NCBI RefSeq assembly: GCF_017874475.1
Contig: NZ_JAGGLO010000001.1
Span: 646,387 to 710,386 of the forward strand
Reading direction: 5' to 3'
Length of the DNA stretch: 64,000 nucleotides
DNA from: Anaerococcus degeneri
Lineage (GTDB): Bacteria > Bacillota > Clostridia > Tissierellales > Peptoniphilaceae
Shown here one piece after another: positions 27,801-36,286 of the stretch. Both the position numbers and the translations under genes were made by a program. A model generated the notes under the pieces. The model made no database searches and was not told the DNA's origin. It saw only the letters and a list, made by a program, of their open reading frames with translations. Position 1 is the stretch's first letter; each line of letters starts with the position of its first letter.

Positions 27801-30204
27801 ACCATATAGAGGCTTCTGTAGCACCTCCCAATACTATTATTTTAGATTCTACAAAAGTTTTTTGCACCGCATTAGGCATATTTAAAGGAATCCAATCTCT
27901 TGACAGCAATATTAGTTTAATAAAATTTTGTTTTTTTGATAAATTTTCTAAATAATTTAAATATAGTTTCATTAATTCTGGTATCATATTTAATATAGTC
28001 ACGGAATTTTCTTCAATCAATTTATCCCAATGAGCAGGATTTAAATACTCACTTTCATCAGGATATACAATAGTTCCTCCAACTGATAACATTCCAAAAA
28101 TATCATAAACAGATAAGTCAAAATCTAATTTTGATATTCTTAATATGCAATCTTTCTCAGATATTTCGAATTTTTGATTTATATCATATATAGTATTAAA
28201 TACTGCACCATGATTTATTACAGCACCTTTTGGATTTTCAGTAGTCTCTGACGCAAACATGATATAAGCTGCATCAGTCGAATTGATATGTTCTATATTA
28301 AACATATTTATCAAATCTAACCTATAATTTACATCATCAATGTTCACAAAATTTCTTTGTCTGCTATCATAACAACTGCCATTCGTCAAAATAACTTTAC
28401 AATTACATTGTTTTAAAATATTTTCTAATCTTTTTTCTTCTATATTAAAATCTACTGGAACATATATAGCTCCTACCATAAGTATTCCAAGAATAGTATA
28501 AACTTGACTTTTATTATGTGGTAGTTTTACAATTATATGCTCACCTTTTTTTACATTTTTTTCTTTCAATGCTAAAGCTATAGATACAGACTTATTATAT
28601 AATTCTTTATAAGAAATTGAGCCTCTGGAGTCTATAATAGCCGCCTTATCTGGATAAGATTTTACTTTTTCTATAAAATCTTCTAATAATGTCTTATTAT
28701 TAATTTTTTTATTTGTAGCATTAACTTTTTCTCTAATTTCACGTTGCCACTTAGGTAGATCAATTTCAAGACGTTTCTCCCAAAATTCTTCATTGTTCGA
28801 TAAATTTATTAAAATCTTCTTAAACTCACTAAACATATCCTCCAACATATCATCTTCAAATATTCCTTCACGAACATCCCAATTAACCTGTAAACCTAAT
28901 TCAGTATCCATAGCTTGACAATCAATAAATACTTGCGGTGTTTGAGATATTCCATACACATATCTTCCTATCAACCTCTTTTTAATTAACCCTATTGCAC
29001 TTGTAAATACATACGGCGCTAAAAATTCTTTGGAATTATGCAGTTTAGCAATATCTCTTAATATATTAACTCCAGGATATGCACTATTATCTATTGAGCT
29101 GAATAATTCTTTATTAACTTCTCTTGCTAACTCTGAAAAAGATTCTTTTATGTTTTTTATCGAAATTACCGATGTATTTGTAAAATCTCCTACTAAATAT
29201 TCTATATTTTCCCCTAAATTTTTCTTGTTAAATAAAGTTAAATTTATAAGAAATTCTTTTTCTGTACTCCATTTTTTTAGTACTTCACTATATACAGTCA
29301 ATACTGATGCTGTCGGTGTTAAAGCATGGTTTTGAGCTAAAATTTTAAATTTATCCCACATATCCTTATCTAATGTTAAAGACAATCTTTTAAACTTACA
29401 AACGTCCGTTTCTTTTAGCGTTTTTAAAGGTATTACTGGAGATGTCTTTAATTTTCTAGTCTTTTGACTCCAATATGCTTTCGCATTCTTGTATTCCGAG
29501 TTTTCTTTTGTCTTTTCTTCACTTATTATATAATTCCTAAATGATATCTTAGATTGTCTATCATTCTCTATTCCTTTAAAATACTTCATCTCAAACTCTA
29601 ATAAAAGTTGCCATATACTTGACCAATCACATATCATAAAATCCATCGAAAAGTGTAAAATTGATTTTTCTCCATAATTTGATACTCCAATATCAAACAT
29701 CGGCCATTTTTCTAATTGATAAACTTTATCCTCTAACTGTTCTCTAATAGATATCCTATCTCCAGTAACAACCTCATATTCTGGAACTTTTTGTAGTATT
29801 TTTTGATATCCTTCTTTAAATATAACTGCCCTCAGCATTTCATGTTTATTTATCAAGTAATTCCATGTATCTTGTACTTTTGAAACGTCTAAATTATCAT
29901 ATAAAAATTCTTGATAAATGTGACAAGATACATTTCCATATGAATGTAAGTCATCTCTTCCATAAAGATATGATGTCTGAACTGGAGATAATGGAAATGG
30001 TGCATAATCATCTTTAACATCATATTTATTCTCAAGTTTTTTAATGTATTCTTTAAGTCCCTCTTTATTTAATTTTAATTCCATTAAAATATCTTCATCT
30101 AACTGACCATTTATGGATTTATATTTTAACTTTTCACCATCAACATACAACTCAATACCTTGCTTAGAATATTTTTCAATTATTTCTTTATAACCGTTCT
30201 CCAT
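24841..30204 (-). CDS. Terminal NRPS: docking-Cy-A(MT)-PCP-TE
   Basis: The 1,787-aa protein reads, in order: TubC-like docking domain (1-55); heterocyclisation domain (about 65-500; DxxxxDxxS as DFMICDWSS, SQTPQVFID); A domain (from about 505) with A4 LDFDLSVYDIFG; methyltransferase inserted after A8, motif I LEIGAGTGATT (about 1155) intact; A10 SNGKIDQ; PCP with FGADSL (Ser near 1427); thioesterase with GYSFSG near 1576 (GxSxS where GxSxG is usual) and His in DGNHYSCV. This is the PchF layout. A3 reads SETTENPKG instead of SGTTGxPKG, so the P-loop is damaged and cysteine is probably loaded in trans. The protein should add the last heterocycle, methylate it and release the chain. Confidence 0.85.
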   Translation of the reverse strand: MENGYKEIIEKYSKQGIELYVDGEKLKYKSINGQLDEDILMELKLNKEGLKEYIKKLENKYDVKDDYAPFPLSPVQTSYLYGRDDLHSYGNVSCHIYQEFLYDNLDVSKVQDTWNYLINKHEMLRAVIFKEGYQKILQKVPEYEVVTGDRISIREQLEDKVYQLEKWPMFDIGVSNYGEKSILHFSMDFMICDWSSIWQLLLEFEMKYFKGIENDRQSKISFRNYIISEEKTKENSEYKNAKAYWSQKTRKLKTSPVIPLKTLKETDVCKFKRLSLTLDKDMWDKFKILAQNHALTPTASVLTVYSEVLKKWSTEKEFLINLTLFNKKNLGENIEYLVGDFTNTSVISIKNIKESFSELAREVNKELFSSIDNSAYPGVNILRDIAKLHNSKEFLAPYVFTSAIGLIKKRLIGRYVYGISQTPQVFIDCQAMDTELGLQVNWDVREGIFEDDMLEDMFSEFKKILINLSNNEEFWEKRLEIDLPKWQREIREKVNATNKKINNKTLLEDFIEKVKSYPDKAAIIDSRGSISYKELYNKSVSIALALKEKNVKKGEHIIVKLPHNKSQVYTILGILMVGAIYVPVDFNIEEKRLENILKQCNCKVILTNGSCYDSRQRNFVNIDDVNYRLDLINMFNIEHINSTDAAYIMFASETTENPKGAVINHGAVFNTIYDINQKFEISEKDCILRISKLDFDLSVYDIFGMLSVGGTIVYPDESEYLNPAHWDKLIEENSVTILNMIPELMKLYLNYLENLSKKQNFIKLILLSRDWIPLNMPNAVQKTFVESKIIVLGGATEASIWSNYHEYKGIKKGWKSIPYGKPLTNQQIYVLDKNFEDCPVYCEGNLYIAGRGLADGYLGDKKLTEEKFFIHPLKHVRLYSTGDLVRYLSNGEIEFLGTEDTQVKIRGNRIEFGEIKNTLMKQEGIDDLIVRVNYNNEDKPIEVIAKIGADISEVDEQYDKYFDGFEAIEENIQKNIDYDCYQYICKQRDIVCLNSMLNTLIDLGVLKNIGLNLYNYEKNLTDIDLKYHKIINKWITQLKINNVIYSKGESIVIPKIIKKELLDKLWNNCILMWDNAFGDINIMYYIKENIDNLKNILTNKIDPRGILYPNGSKKYTESLYEKSIYSALINGYYCQFLENYLKYNKKKKIRVLEIGAGTGATTKKLLKILNGHDYEYHFTDLQKYFLPQAKENFKNNKNILVYQLDINEDPIKNGLQPNYFDIIIGAYVLENVKDIAKSMSYIKTLMAPKGYLLFSEAIKNEPWLLVSQALMMEEAIDSIREETVFIDTKTWENILLTVDDSNKVYKFPYENKSLGIFGVTLFIKKFKTKFMEIDREKINESIKGYLPNYMIPSKVYYVESIMLNSNGKIDQEKNFDIINAENNEEKVYTANNEATSETEEKILEICKNLLEAEDLTLESNFYDFGADSLIIAKIATEVKNKLNKEISFEELLREIINFPFVSEISAFLEESDDKDVEKDYSDEEMVYTKIFKGSNNLEASRLRVLVHGAFGSWENFKYLATELCQQNAGDVLILGVSNIKKYLELDKKNLVPVLADMYCKKIVGFDVKEVQLIGYSFSGVVAIEMARRLLEMGINVVNLSIIEGGTIPENSFDELPLELIFIYAFGINLEDLGIRQIDIFDDIYTSIDTNKNILTISNILDCFNNEEDKNLIIELNNMIQSDRFIKYHSLINKKQKQALSMYSLFDLYKIFRHSIEAQKYNPDLFFGDLDYYIAKDNKGAYKYIEHLVDKWKDSIIGDINKFYIDGNHYSCVQNKNNAKQLAMLIKK

Positions 30205-30223
30205 TATTTACCTCCTTATTAAA

Positions 30224-31273
30224 TTATTCATCAAGAATTTTTATATCACTCAGCAAAAGCAGCTTCTCTTTACTAGTCTCAATAAACTTTGCATATCCCG
30301 CTTTTTTCTGCAAAATTTCCCATTTTTTAGATGTTGATAGTTCCCTGTTTACTCGACGAATATCAAGTTTGCCTGAATTCATATATTTCTTCATTTTAAT
30401 CAATTCTGCTGTTATTGAATCAATCCAGTATGTTTGAAAAAATTTTGAAGTACTCGTTTCTTTTAAAGAATTCAAAACCTTGTAGATTGACTCTTTACCT
30501 ATATTTAAATCGTCTTTAGCTCCTTTTAAATATGTTCTTGGACGCCAAGCAACATCTCCATAAGCATCATTTAGCGATAATACTCCATCTTCATAATAAA
30601 GTTTAAAACTATACATTAATTGCATATTGTAATCAGGTGTTTTGGGATTTAATTGATTATTGAATTCTATTAAAATAGGTAATTTCCCTATATTTCCATA
30701 TAATATATCAAATGGGCCTAATCCCTTTATTATATTATTATCCAACTCTAAATCACCTAAAATACCAGAAATAGCTAATAAATCCAAAGCTACATATGAT
30801 AATTGTGTAGAAAAAGAAACACTTATATATTCTAACTTAGAATATATATTTAATTTTTTTGCATACACTGCAAAGCTCTGCATATTTGATAAATTTGAAT
30901 ATAGATTTGCAGTCATGTAAATAAGGTTTTTCTCTCTTGCTAGCTTATAACATTTATATAAATGTTCTTGATAAACAGGTTGCTCTTGAATTACGTTTAT
31001 TCCTTTATTTAGTAAATCTATGCACAATTCTGTTCCATCCCCACCTGTTCCCTCACTTCTAACAATAACGCAAGCTAAATCTATATCTGATGGCAATTCT
31101 TCAACATTAAAATACAGTGGTATATTATATTTCTTTGAAAATGTCTTTGACCTTTCACTACCTCTTCCGATAATACCAACAATTTGAAAATCTGATTCGG
31201 CTCTCTTTAATGCTTTTAAATAAAATTCCCCAAAATTCGTGCCACAAACTATGGCTTTCAATCTTTTTTTCAT
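30224..31273 (-). CDS. Thiazolinyl imine reductase homologue, second copy (Irp3/YbtU family)
   Basis: The 349-aa protein begins LKAIVCGTNFGEFYLKALKR, the Rossmann start of the Irp3/YbtU/PchG family, followed by PLYFNVEELPSDIDLACVIV and GINVIQEQPVYQEHLY. The family uses NADPH to reduce an enzyme-bound thiazoline to a thiazolidine. Where the other copy (35200-36264) has EHPIH, this one has EQPVY, so it may be less active or have another substrate. The ATG at 31271-31273 is chosen (AAGGAG 9 bases upstream); the frame from 31291 begins with a TTG inside the upstream gene. Confidence 0.75.
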   Translation of the reverse strand: MKKRLKAIVCGTNFGEFYLKALKRAESDFQIVGIIGRGSERSKTFSKKYNIPLYFNVEELPSDIDLACVIVRSEGTGGDGTELCIDLLNKGINVIQEQPVYQEHLYKCYKLAREKNLIYMTANLYSNLSNMQSFAVYAKKLNIYSKLEYISVSFSTQLSYVALDLLAISGILGDLELDNNIIKGLGPFDILYGNIGKLPILIEFNNQLNPKTPDYNMQLMYSFKLYYEDGVLSLNDAYGDVAWRPRTYLKGAKDDLNIGKESIYKVLNSLKETSTSKFFQTYWIDSITAELIKMKKYMNSGKLDIRRVNRELSTSKKWEILQKKAGYAKFIETSKEKLLLLSDIKILDE

Positions 31274-31274
31274 T

Positions 31275-32348
31275 TTATATTTCTCCTTCAAAGATATTAT
31301 TCAATTTCAAATTTGTTCCTTTCATCAATTTGTAATAAAATGTTGTATCCATTTCCATCATCTTATCAAGTAAACTATTTAATAAAGGAAACTCACTCAT
31401 ATCTTTGATTTCAGTTTTATTACCATGTTCTAGAGCTAAAATGGAAACAGCTGCTACTGTTAGAGCCGTTAATCTAGTTGGTGAAATGCTTTTTAAAATC
31501 ATATTAGCATCTATAGTATTTTTATTTTTTATTCCTGTTGCCTCTAAGATAAATCCTCCAAAATCTTTTTTTTCAATATTATCCAAATTGGATAAATCCA
31601 CTAATTTTTGTGCCATTACATTTATATTTTCAATGTTATCGGAACGAATATTCTTTAAAAAATTGCAAACATATCCGTTCTTTATGCACATATAAAATAT
31701 GGCATTTTCCACACCTATTTGCCTACAAACTTTAATAGTTCTTTTATCAATATACGGAAATGGCACCCATCTTTCGCTGCTTATTGGCAATGTTATTGTT
31801 TTATTTTCTGCCAAATATGGTTCTATCTTCCCTGAATTTAAGATTGATCTTGCATAAAACCCATCTTCACTTAAATATCTCAAGTATTCTTTGGCTGCAT
31901 TATAAGTAAATTCTCCATTAGAGGCGTAATACATTTGAAAACTAAGGGTTTTATCAAAAACTCTAGAAATAATAACTGGCAATGCTTCTATTAATCCTGG
32001 CGATGAACCAACTCCATGATATATTGTTCCTCCTTCAAAAACAGATTTCTCATAGAAATTATAATAACTTAAGTCAATGAGAATACATTTGTTTTTATTA
32101 ACTGTATCTATTAAATTAAATATTGATGAATCTGAATACCCTGAACAGTTTATAATACAGTCACATCCATCAACAAACTCAATACAAGTATTTATATCAT
32201 CCAAATCTATAAACGCAAAAGTATTCTTACTCTTATAAACTTTTTCTTTTTTTCTATATCCCAACTTTATATCTTTGATGCCATAATCATTCAAAATTTT
32301 AGTACATTCTGAACCAATATCTCCAGTAGCTCCAATTATTCCTATCAT
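31275..32348 (-). CDS. Saccharopine-dehydrogenase-like NAD(P)-binding oxidoreductase
   Basis: The 357-aa protein starts MIGIIGATGDIGSECTKIL, a G-x-x-G-x-x-G Rossmann motif, and then follows the saccharopine dehydrogenase/homospermidine synthase-like course (FIDLDDINTCIEFVDGCDCI, INCSGYSDSSIF, GVGSSPGLIEALP). It is not of the Irp3 type. Its position between carrier protein and reductase genes, with ATGA overlap to the MT-PCP gene, argues for a step on a carrier-bound intermediate, for example an imine or keto reduction, but the reaction is unknown. The ribosome site GGTGA lies inside the preceding gene. Confidence 0.65.
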   Translation of the reverse strand: MIGIIGATGDIGSECTKILNDYGIKDIKLGYRKKEKVYKSKNTFAFIDLDDINTCIEFVDGCDCIINCSGYSDSSIFNLIDTVNKNKCILIDLSYYNFYEKSVFEGGTIYHGVGSSPGLIEALPVIISRVFDKTLSFQMYYASNGEFTYNAAKEYLRYLSEDGFYARSILNSGKIEPYLAENKTITLPISSERWVPFPYIDKRTIKVCRQIGVENAIFYMCIKNGYVCNFLKNIRSDNIENINVMAQKLVDLSNLDNIEKKDFGGFILEATGIKNKNTIDANMILKSISPTRLTALTVAAVSILALEHGNKTEIKDMSEFPLLNSLLDKMMEMDTTFYYKLMKGTNLKLNNIFEGEI

Positions 32349-33721
32349 ATTTCACCTTCTACTACCTCCATACCTAACTGTTTTGAATTTATCAAATTTA
32401 ACATTTTTTCAAATTCAGGATTTGAAAAAATTTCATTTAATTTTAGGTTGCATTTTAATCTTCTTTCTATCTCAACTAGAAGCTTTGTTGCAGATAAGCT
32501 ATTTCCTCCAAGCTTAAAATAATTAGAATTTCTATCTACATCATCTATATCCAAATTTTGCATCCATATTATTTTTAAGATTTCTTCTAAATTTTCATTA
32601 TGATTTTTTAATTGTTCTTTTATTGTTGCTTTATCAGAGACATCCACATCAAAAGAGTCCAATGACAGCAAAACAATCTTCTTATCGAAATCTAACCCAA
32701 TTTCATTTTCTAAGTTATTTATCAACTCAAGATGATCTGTATAGTTTTCTGATTCGAGATAATAAGCAATATTATTTTCTATCGAAAACATAGTATTTTT
32801 TAAAAAATATTTTTTGGCTATTTCCTTAATGTAATCAACTTTATAAAAAAACTGCGTACGTTTTTCAGTTTCTACATTAAGATTTTTTTCTTGAAAAAAT
32901 ATGGCTGTAAGTATAGATATTGGATCCATTTTACCAAAATCAATTACATGAATTTTTCCGTTTCTTTTTAACATTAGTTTTGAGGTTTTGAAAAAAGATT
33001 CAACATCTTCAATTTGATGTAAAAAATTAACAGAAATAATGTGATCAAATCTACTTAAGTAATTATCTTTTAAAAATTTCTTATCATTGCAATCATTTAA
33101 TAAAATTACATTGTTTAAATATTTAATTCTGCTGACTAAGTTATCTTTTATTGTGCAATCTACATCATTAACAATGCCTATTGTTAACCTTTTAATATCT
33201 TTACTTTCATTATTGATGTTTTTAATTAATTTATCTAATAAACTCTCAGTAAACTCACTTCTAATGCCTAGTTTTGCTGGGGATATTTCATTATCTAAAA
33301 GCAAAAGCTCTTTTTTATTATTATTCTCAAGTATATCTACAAATAAATTCTTTTTTAGTTGTAGTTTTCTATATAAAGAATCCTCTGCGATTTTTACTTC
33401 ATTCATCTCATCTGCTTTAAAATCTTTCACATATTTCAACCAGTATTTAATTATATTTTCATTCTTGTTGTCTATTTTTATTTTTTTAACATTAATTTCA
33501 GTTAATAAATCTAATAAAAATTTTTGGACAAAATACTTTCTCTTTTTTACTTCATTGTCTGTATTAATATTATCAATATAATTTATCTTAAATTCCGATT
33601 TATCTTCCTCTAATTCTGGTTCAACCAGGAGCGTTTTAACATTTTCTTGTGAGATTATTGTTTTATATTTACCACTATAAATTCTTTTTTGATACTCAAT
33701 ATTAAACTTTTTTCTTTTCAT
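32345..33721 (-). CDS. Split NRPS module: methyltransferase-like domain plus PCP, no A domain
   Basis: The 458-aa protein aligns by eye with the methyltransferase insert and following PCP of the two large NRPSs. The helical cap lies at about 60-165. At motif I (about 180) it reads LTIGIVNDVDCTIKDN where LEIGAGTGATT is expected, so SAM binding is unlikely. Later MT landmarks remain (RFDHIISVNFLHQIEDV, NGKIHVIDF). The C-terminus is a PCP with YFKLGGNSLSATK (Ser near 405). No adenylation core surrounds it. In pyochelin and yersiniabactin synthetases an MT-like insert acts as an epimerase; that role or a scaffold role is possible. GGAGGG precedes the ATG. Confidence 0.75.
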   Translation of the reverse strand: MKRKKFNIEYQKRIYSGKYKTIISQENVKTLLVEPELEEDKSEFKINYIDNINTDNEVKKRKYFVQKFLLDLLTEINVKKIKIDNKNENIIKYWLKYVKDFKADEMNEVKIAEDSLYRKLQLKKNLFVDILENNNKKELLLLDNEISPAKLGIRSEFTESLLDKLIKNINNESKDIKRLTIGIVNDVDCTIKDNLVSRIKYLNNVILLNDCNDKKFLKDNYLSRFDHIISVNFLHQIEDVESFFKTSKLMLKRNGKIHVIDFGKMDPISILTAIFFQEKNLNVETEKRTQFFYKVDYIKEIAKKYFLKNTMFSIENNIAYYLESENYTDHLELINNLENEIGLDFDKKIVLLSLDSFDVDVSDKATIKEQLKNHNENLEEILKIIWMQNLDIDDVDRNSNYFKLGGNSLSATKLLVEIERRLKCNLKLNEIFSNPEFEKMLNLINSKQLGMEVVEGEI

Positions 33722-33745
33722 ATTATTCCCTCCATAGTTGATTTA

Positions 33746-35203
33746 TCAAAAATTAGAGCATATTTCATTTGAAACATCAATATACTTACCTATCATCCAA
33801 ATAATATCCTCTTCATATAATAATTCATCTATATAATCAAAAGTAATCACAATACTATCATCAATCATTCTTATATGATGATCTAGATAAACTTGAGGTG
33901 TTTGACTTAATGAACATATTTCATGGAATCCATTTTTACAATTGTTATAACTCTCTCCAATCATACAGGTAACTACTATTGGAAACAATTTATTTATTCC
34001 ATTCTCTTGCCTAGCTTTATTTATAACATTAATCCCATCAAAACATCTATATTCTAATAACTTAAATATTTGTTTTTGGGTTTTTTTGATGGACTCTAAT
34101 ATAGATTTATATTCATCTTTATAGCTAATTAATCCTATATTTGTAAATTCTCCCAACAATTCATCTGCATTTTTAACTACTGGTAATTTCCCAAATAATG
34201 TTGTTGTTATTGTTAATTCGTCAGTCTCAATTAAGTCAGACAATACTTTCATATAAATAGTGATTAATATAGCAGACAACGTTACACCTCTTAGTTTTGA
34301 ATAATGTATTAAATTGTCAGTTTGTTCTTTACTAAAACGATATTCTTTTCTTTTAAAATTGTATTCTTCTAAGTCATTAATCGGCATTTTTGTTCTTAAA
34401 TTCGGTGCTTTTGGTAGTGTTTTTATCATTTTATTCCAATATTTTTCAGCCTCATCTAAAAGTCTCTTATTAAACGCAAGTTCCTTATATATTCTTAAAT
34501 TCATTACATAATCTTTATAAGATACATCGGAAAAACTTATTTTTTCTCCTTCGTATAACGCAAAAAGCTTATATATCATATTACCTGCACTCCACGCATC
34601 TAATATAGAACAATCAAAACTTATGTGGAGTACATCATTTTTATTCCCGCCATTAATTTTCTTTCCAACTACGAATTTAAACATAGGCCATGTTTCGATA
34701 TTATACTTCATATGCGATAAAATCTTTCGCATTTTATACCTATCCTCTTTAGAATTATATTGATATTTAAAAACTTTATATTCAGGAACTTTTTCCAGTA
34801 TAATCCCTCTACCATCCGATAATAAAATCAATCTTAAAATATCATTTTTTCTAATCATCAAATTAATGTTTTTTTCAAGATTAGCAATATTTAAATTTTG
34901 CTTTTCAAATTCAATATAATAATGAGCATTAACTTTATTTAAAAATTCCCCATCTACTTGTCCAGCCATATATGCCAACTGAAGTGAACTCAATTCCAAA
35001 GTGTTTTCTTGTGCTTTTGATAAATATCTGAGTAAATCCTCTTTGTTAACTTTAATTTCGTTGATTACCTCTTCATTGTATAATTCTTTTTTGATTCTAT
35101 ATTTTAATTTTTTATCTTCCACAAACAAAAACATTCCCTGTTTTCTCAGCTCATTTACATAATCAAATAATTCTAAGTCTGTACTATCATTTTTTAGTTT
35201 CAT
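33746..35203 (-). CDS. Free-standing heterocyclisation (Cy) protein with docking domain
   Basis: The 485-aa protein starts with a TubC-like docking segment (LFDYVNELRKQGMFLFVEDK, about 10-60). A complete Cy domain follows: SSLQLAYMAG near 80, DxxxxDxxS as DCSILDAWS near 195, and SQTPQVYLDHH near 440. Cy domains condense an aryl or peptidyl group with cysteine and close the thiazoline ring. It has no A domain or PCP of its own and should work with the MT-like-PCP protein encoded next. Its ATG overlaps the stop of the reductase gene (ATGA), so the proteins are made together. Confidence 0.85.
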   Translation of the reverse strand: MKLKNDSTDLELFDYVNELRKQGMFLFVEDKKLKYRIKKELYNEEVINEIKVNKEDLLRYLSKAQENTLELSSLQLAYMAGQVDGEFLNKVNAHYYIEFEKQNLNIANLEKNINLMIRKNDILRLILLSDGRGIILEKVPEYKVFKYQYNSKEDRYKMRKILSHMKYNIETWPMFKFVVGKKINGGNKNDVLHISFDCSILDAWSAGNMIYKLFALYEGEKISFSDVSYKDYVMNLRIYKELAFNKRLLDEAEKYWNKMIKTLPKAPNLRTKMPINDLEEYNFKRKEYRFSKEQTDNLIHYSKLRGVTLSAILITIYMKVLSDLIETDELTITTTLFGKLPVVKNADELLGEFTNIGLISYKDEYKSILESIKKTQKQIFKLLEYRCFDGINVINKARQENGINKLFPIVVTCMIGESYNNCKNGFHEICSLSQTPQVYLDHHIRMIDDSIVITFDYIDELLYEEDIIWMIGKYIDVSNEICSNF

Positions 35204-36264
35204 TTTTTCATCCCTAAATTTTTTAAAGCTTGTAAATGGTTAAGATGTTCTTCACCAAATTTAACATTTTTAGGAAACCCTATTTCTTTCATTATTTCTC
35301 CCCATTTTTTCGAAACTATTATTTCCTTTTGCGTTCTTGTAATATTATTTTTTCTTTGTTTAACATTTTCAATAAATTTTTCAATTTCTTTCCTTATGGC
35401 ATTCGGAAAAACATCATAAAGTATAGTTTCATATGTCAAGTTACTGTAATTTGCCAAGCTAAATTTTATTGGCTTATTTAAATAATTAACATCAATTTGT
35501 TTTGAATCTAACACAATATTATCAGATATATTCATTCTATCCCTCCATATTACAGATCCAAAGGTATCTTCAAGATCTAATCTTCCACTTTTATAAAAAA
35601 AAGTAATTTTATGAAGAAGATGCATATGGTTATTCCCATCCACATCAGAAACCTCATTATGAATTTGTAAGTTTACATCCAATTGCCCATTTGACAAAAC
35701 AACACGATTAAAAGGGTATCTTTTCTCTGTTAACGTTGGAATTATATTAAAACTTCTAAGAAGAGGTAATGCTTCGTTCAGAATACCTATCAAAGAATAA
35801 AGAAGTTGCGAAGATGTCATGATATCTACATGTTCAAGAACATCTTTTTTATTTAAATATTTTGCAGCTTCAATAAATTTTTCAATAGTTTCCAATGAAT
35901 TATATAAATTCCCTACTATATAATATGAGTTGAATTCATGAGCCAACTTTAAGCAGTTCTCTATCTCTCTATAATGAATTGGATGTTCCTGTATCACATG
36001 AATTCCTTTTTTTAAGAGACTCTCTGACAATTCAGTTCCCTTACCTCCCAATACAGAAGATTTAATTATAACAAATGCAATATCTATATTTCCTGGAATA
36101 GAATCTACATCAACATATAGTGGAACATTATGTTCTTCTGCACACCTCTTAGAACGACTACTTCCAAAAGCTAATATACCTACCAATTCAATATTATTTA
36201 TTTTTTTTATCGCATTTATATAGGATTGACCAAAAGTTGTTCCACAAACTATCGCTTTCATCAT
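35200..36264 (-). CDS. Thiazolinyl imine reductase, first copy (Irp3/YbtU/PchG family)
   Basis: The 354-aa protein opens MKAIVCGTTFGQSYINAIKK and continues PLYVDVDSIPGNIDIAFVII and GIHVIQEHPIHYREIENCLK (EHPIH near residue 93). This is the best preserved of the three family members in the cluster. It should reduce one thiazoline of the carrier-bound chain to thiazolidine with NADPH, as in yersiniabactin and pyochelin assembly. GGAGAGAGG precedes the ATG; the gene lies 22 bases after the large NRPS and overlaps the Cy gene. Confidence 0.85.
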   Translation of the reverse strand: MMKAIVCGTTFGQSYINAIKKINNIELVGILAFGSSRSKRCAEEHNVPLYVDVDSIPGNIDIAFVIIKSSVLGGKGTELSESLLKKGIHVIQEHPIHYREIENCLKLAHEFNSYYIVGNLYNSLETIEKFIEAAKYLNKKDVLEHVDIMTSSQLLYSLIGILNEALPLLRSFNIIPTLTEKRYPFNRVVLSNGQLDVNLQIHNEVSDVDGNNHMHLLHKITFFYKSGRLDLEDTFGSVIWRDRMNISDNIVLDSKQIDVNYLNKPIKFSLANYSNLTYETILYDVFPNAIRKEIEKFIENVKQRKNNITRTQKEIIVSKKWGEIMKEIGFPKNVKFGEEHLNHLQALKNLGMKK

Positions 36265-36286
36265 AATGTTCCTCTCTCCAAATACA

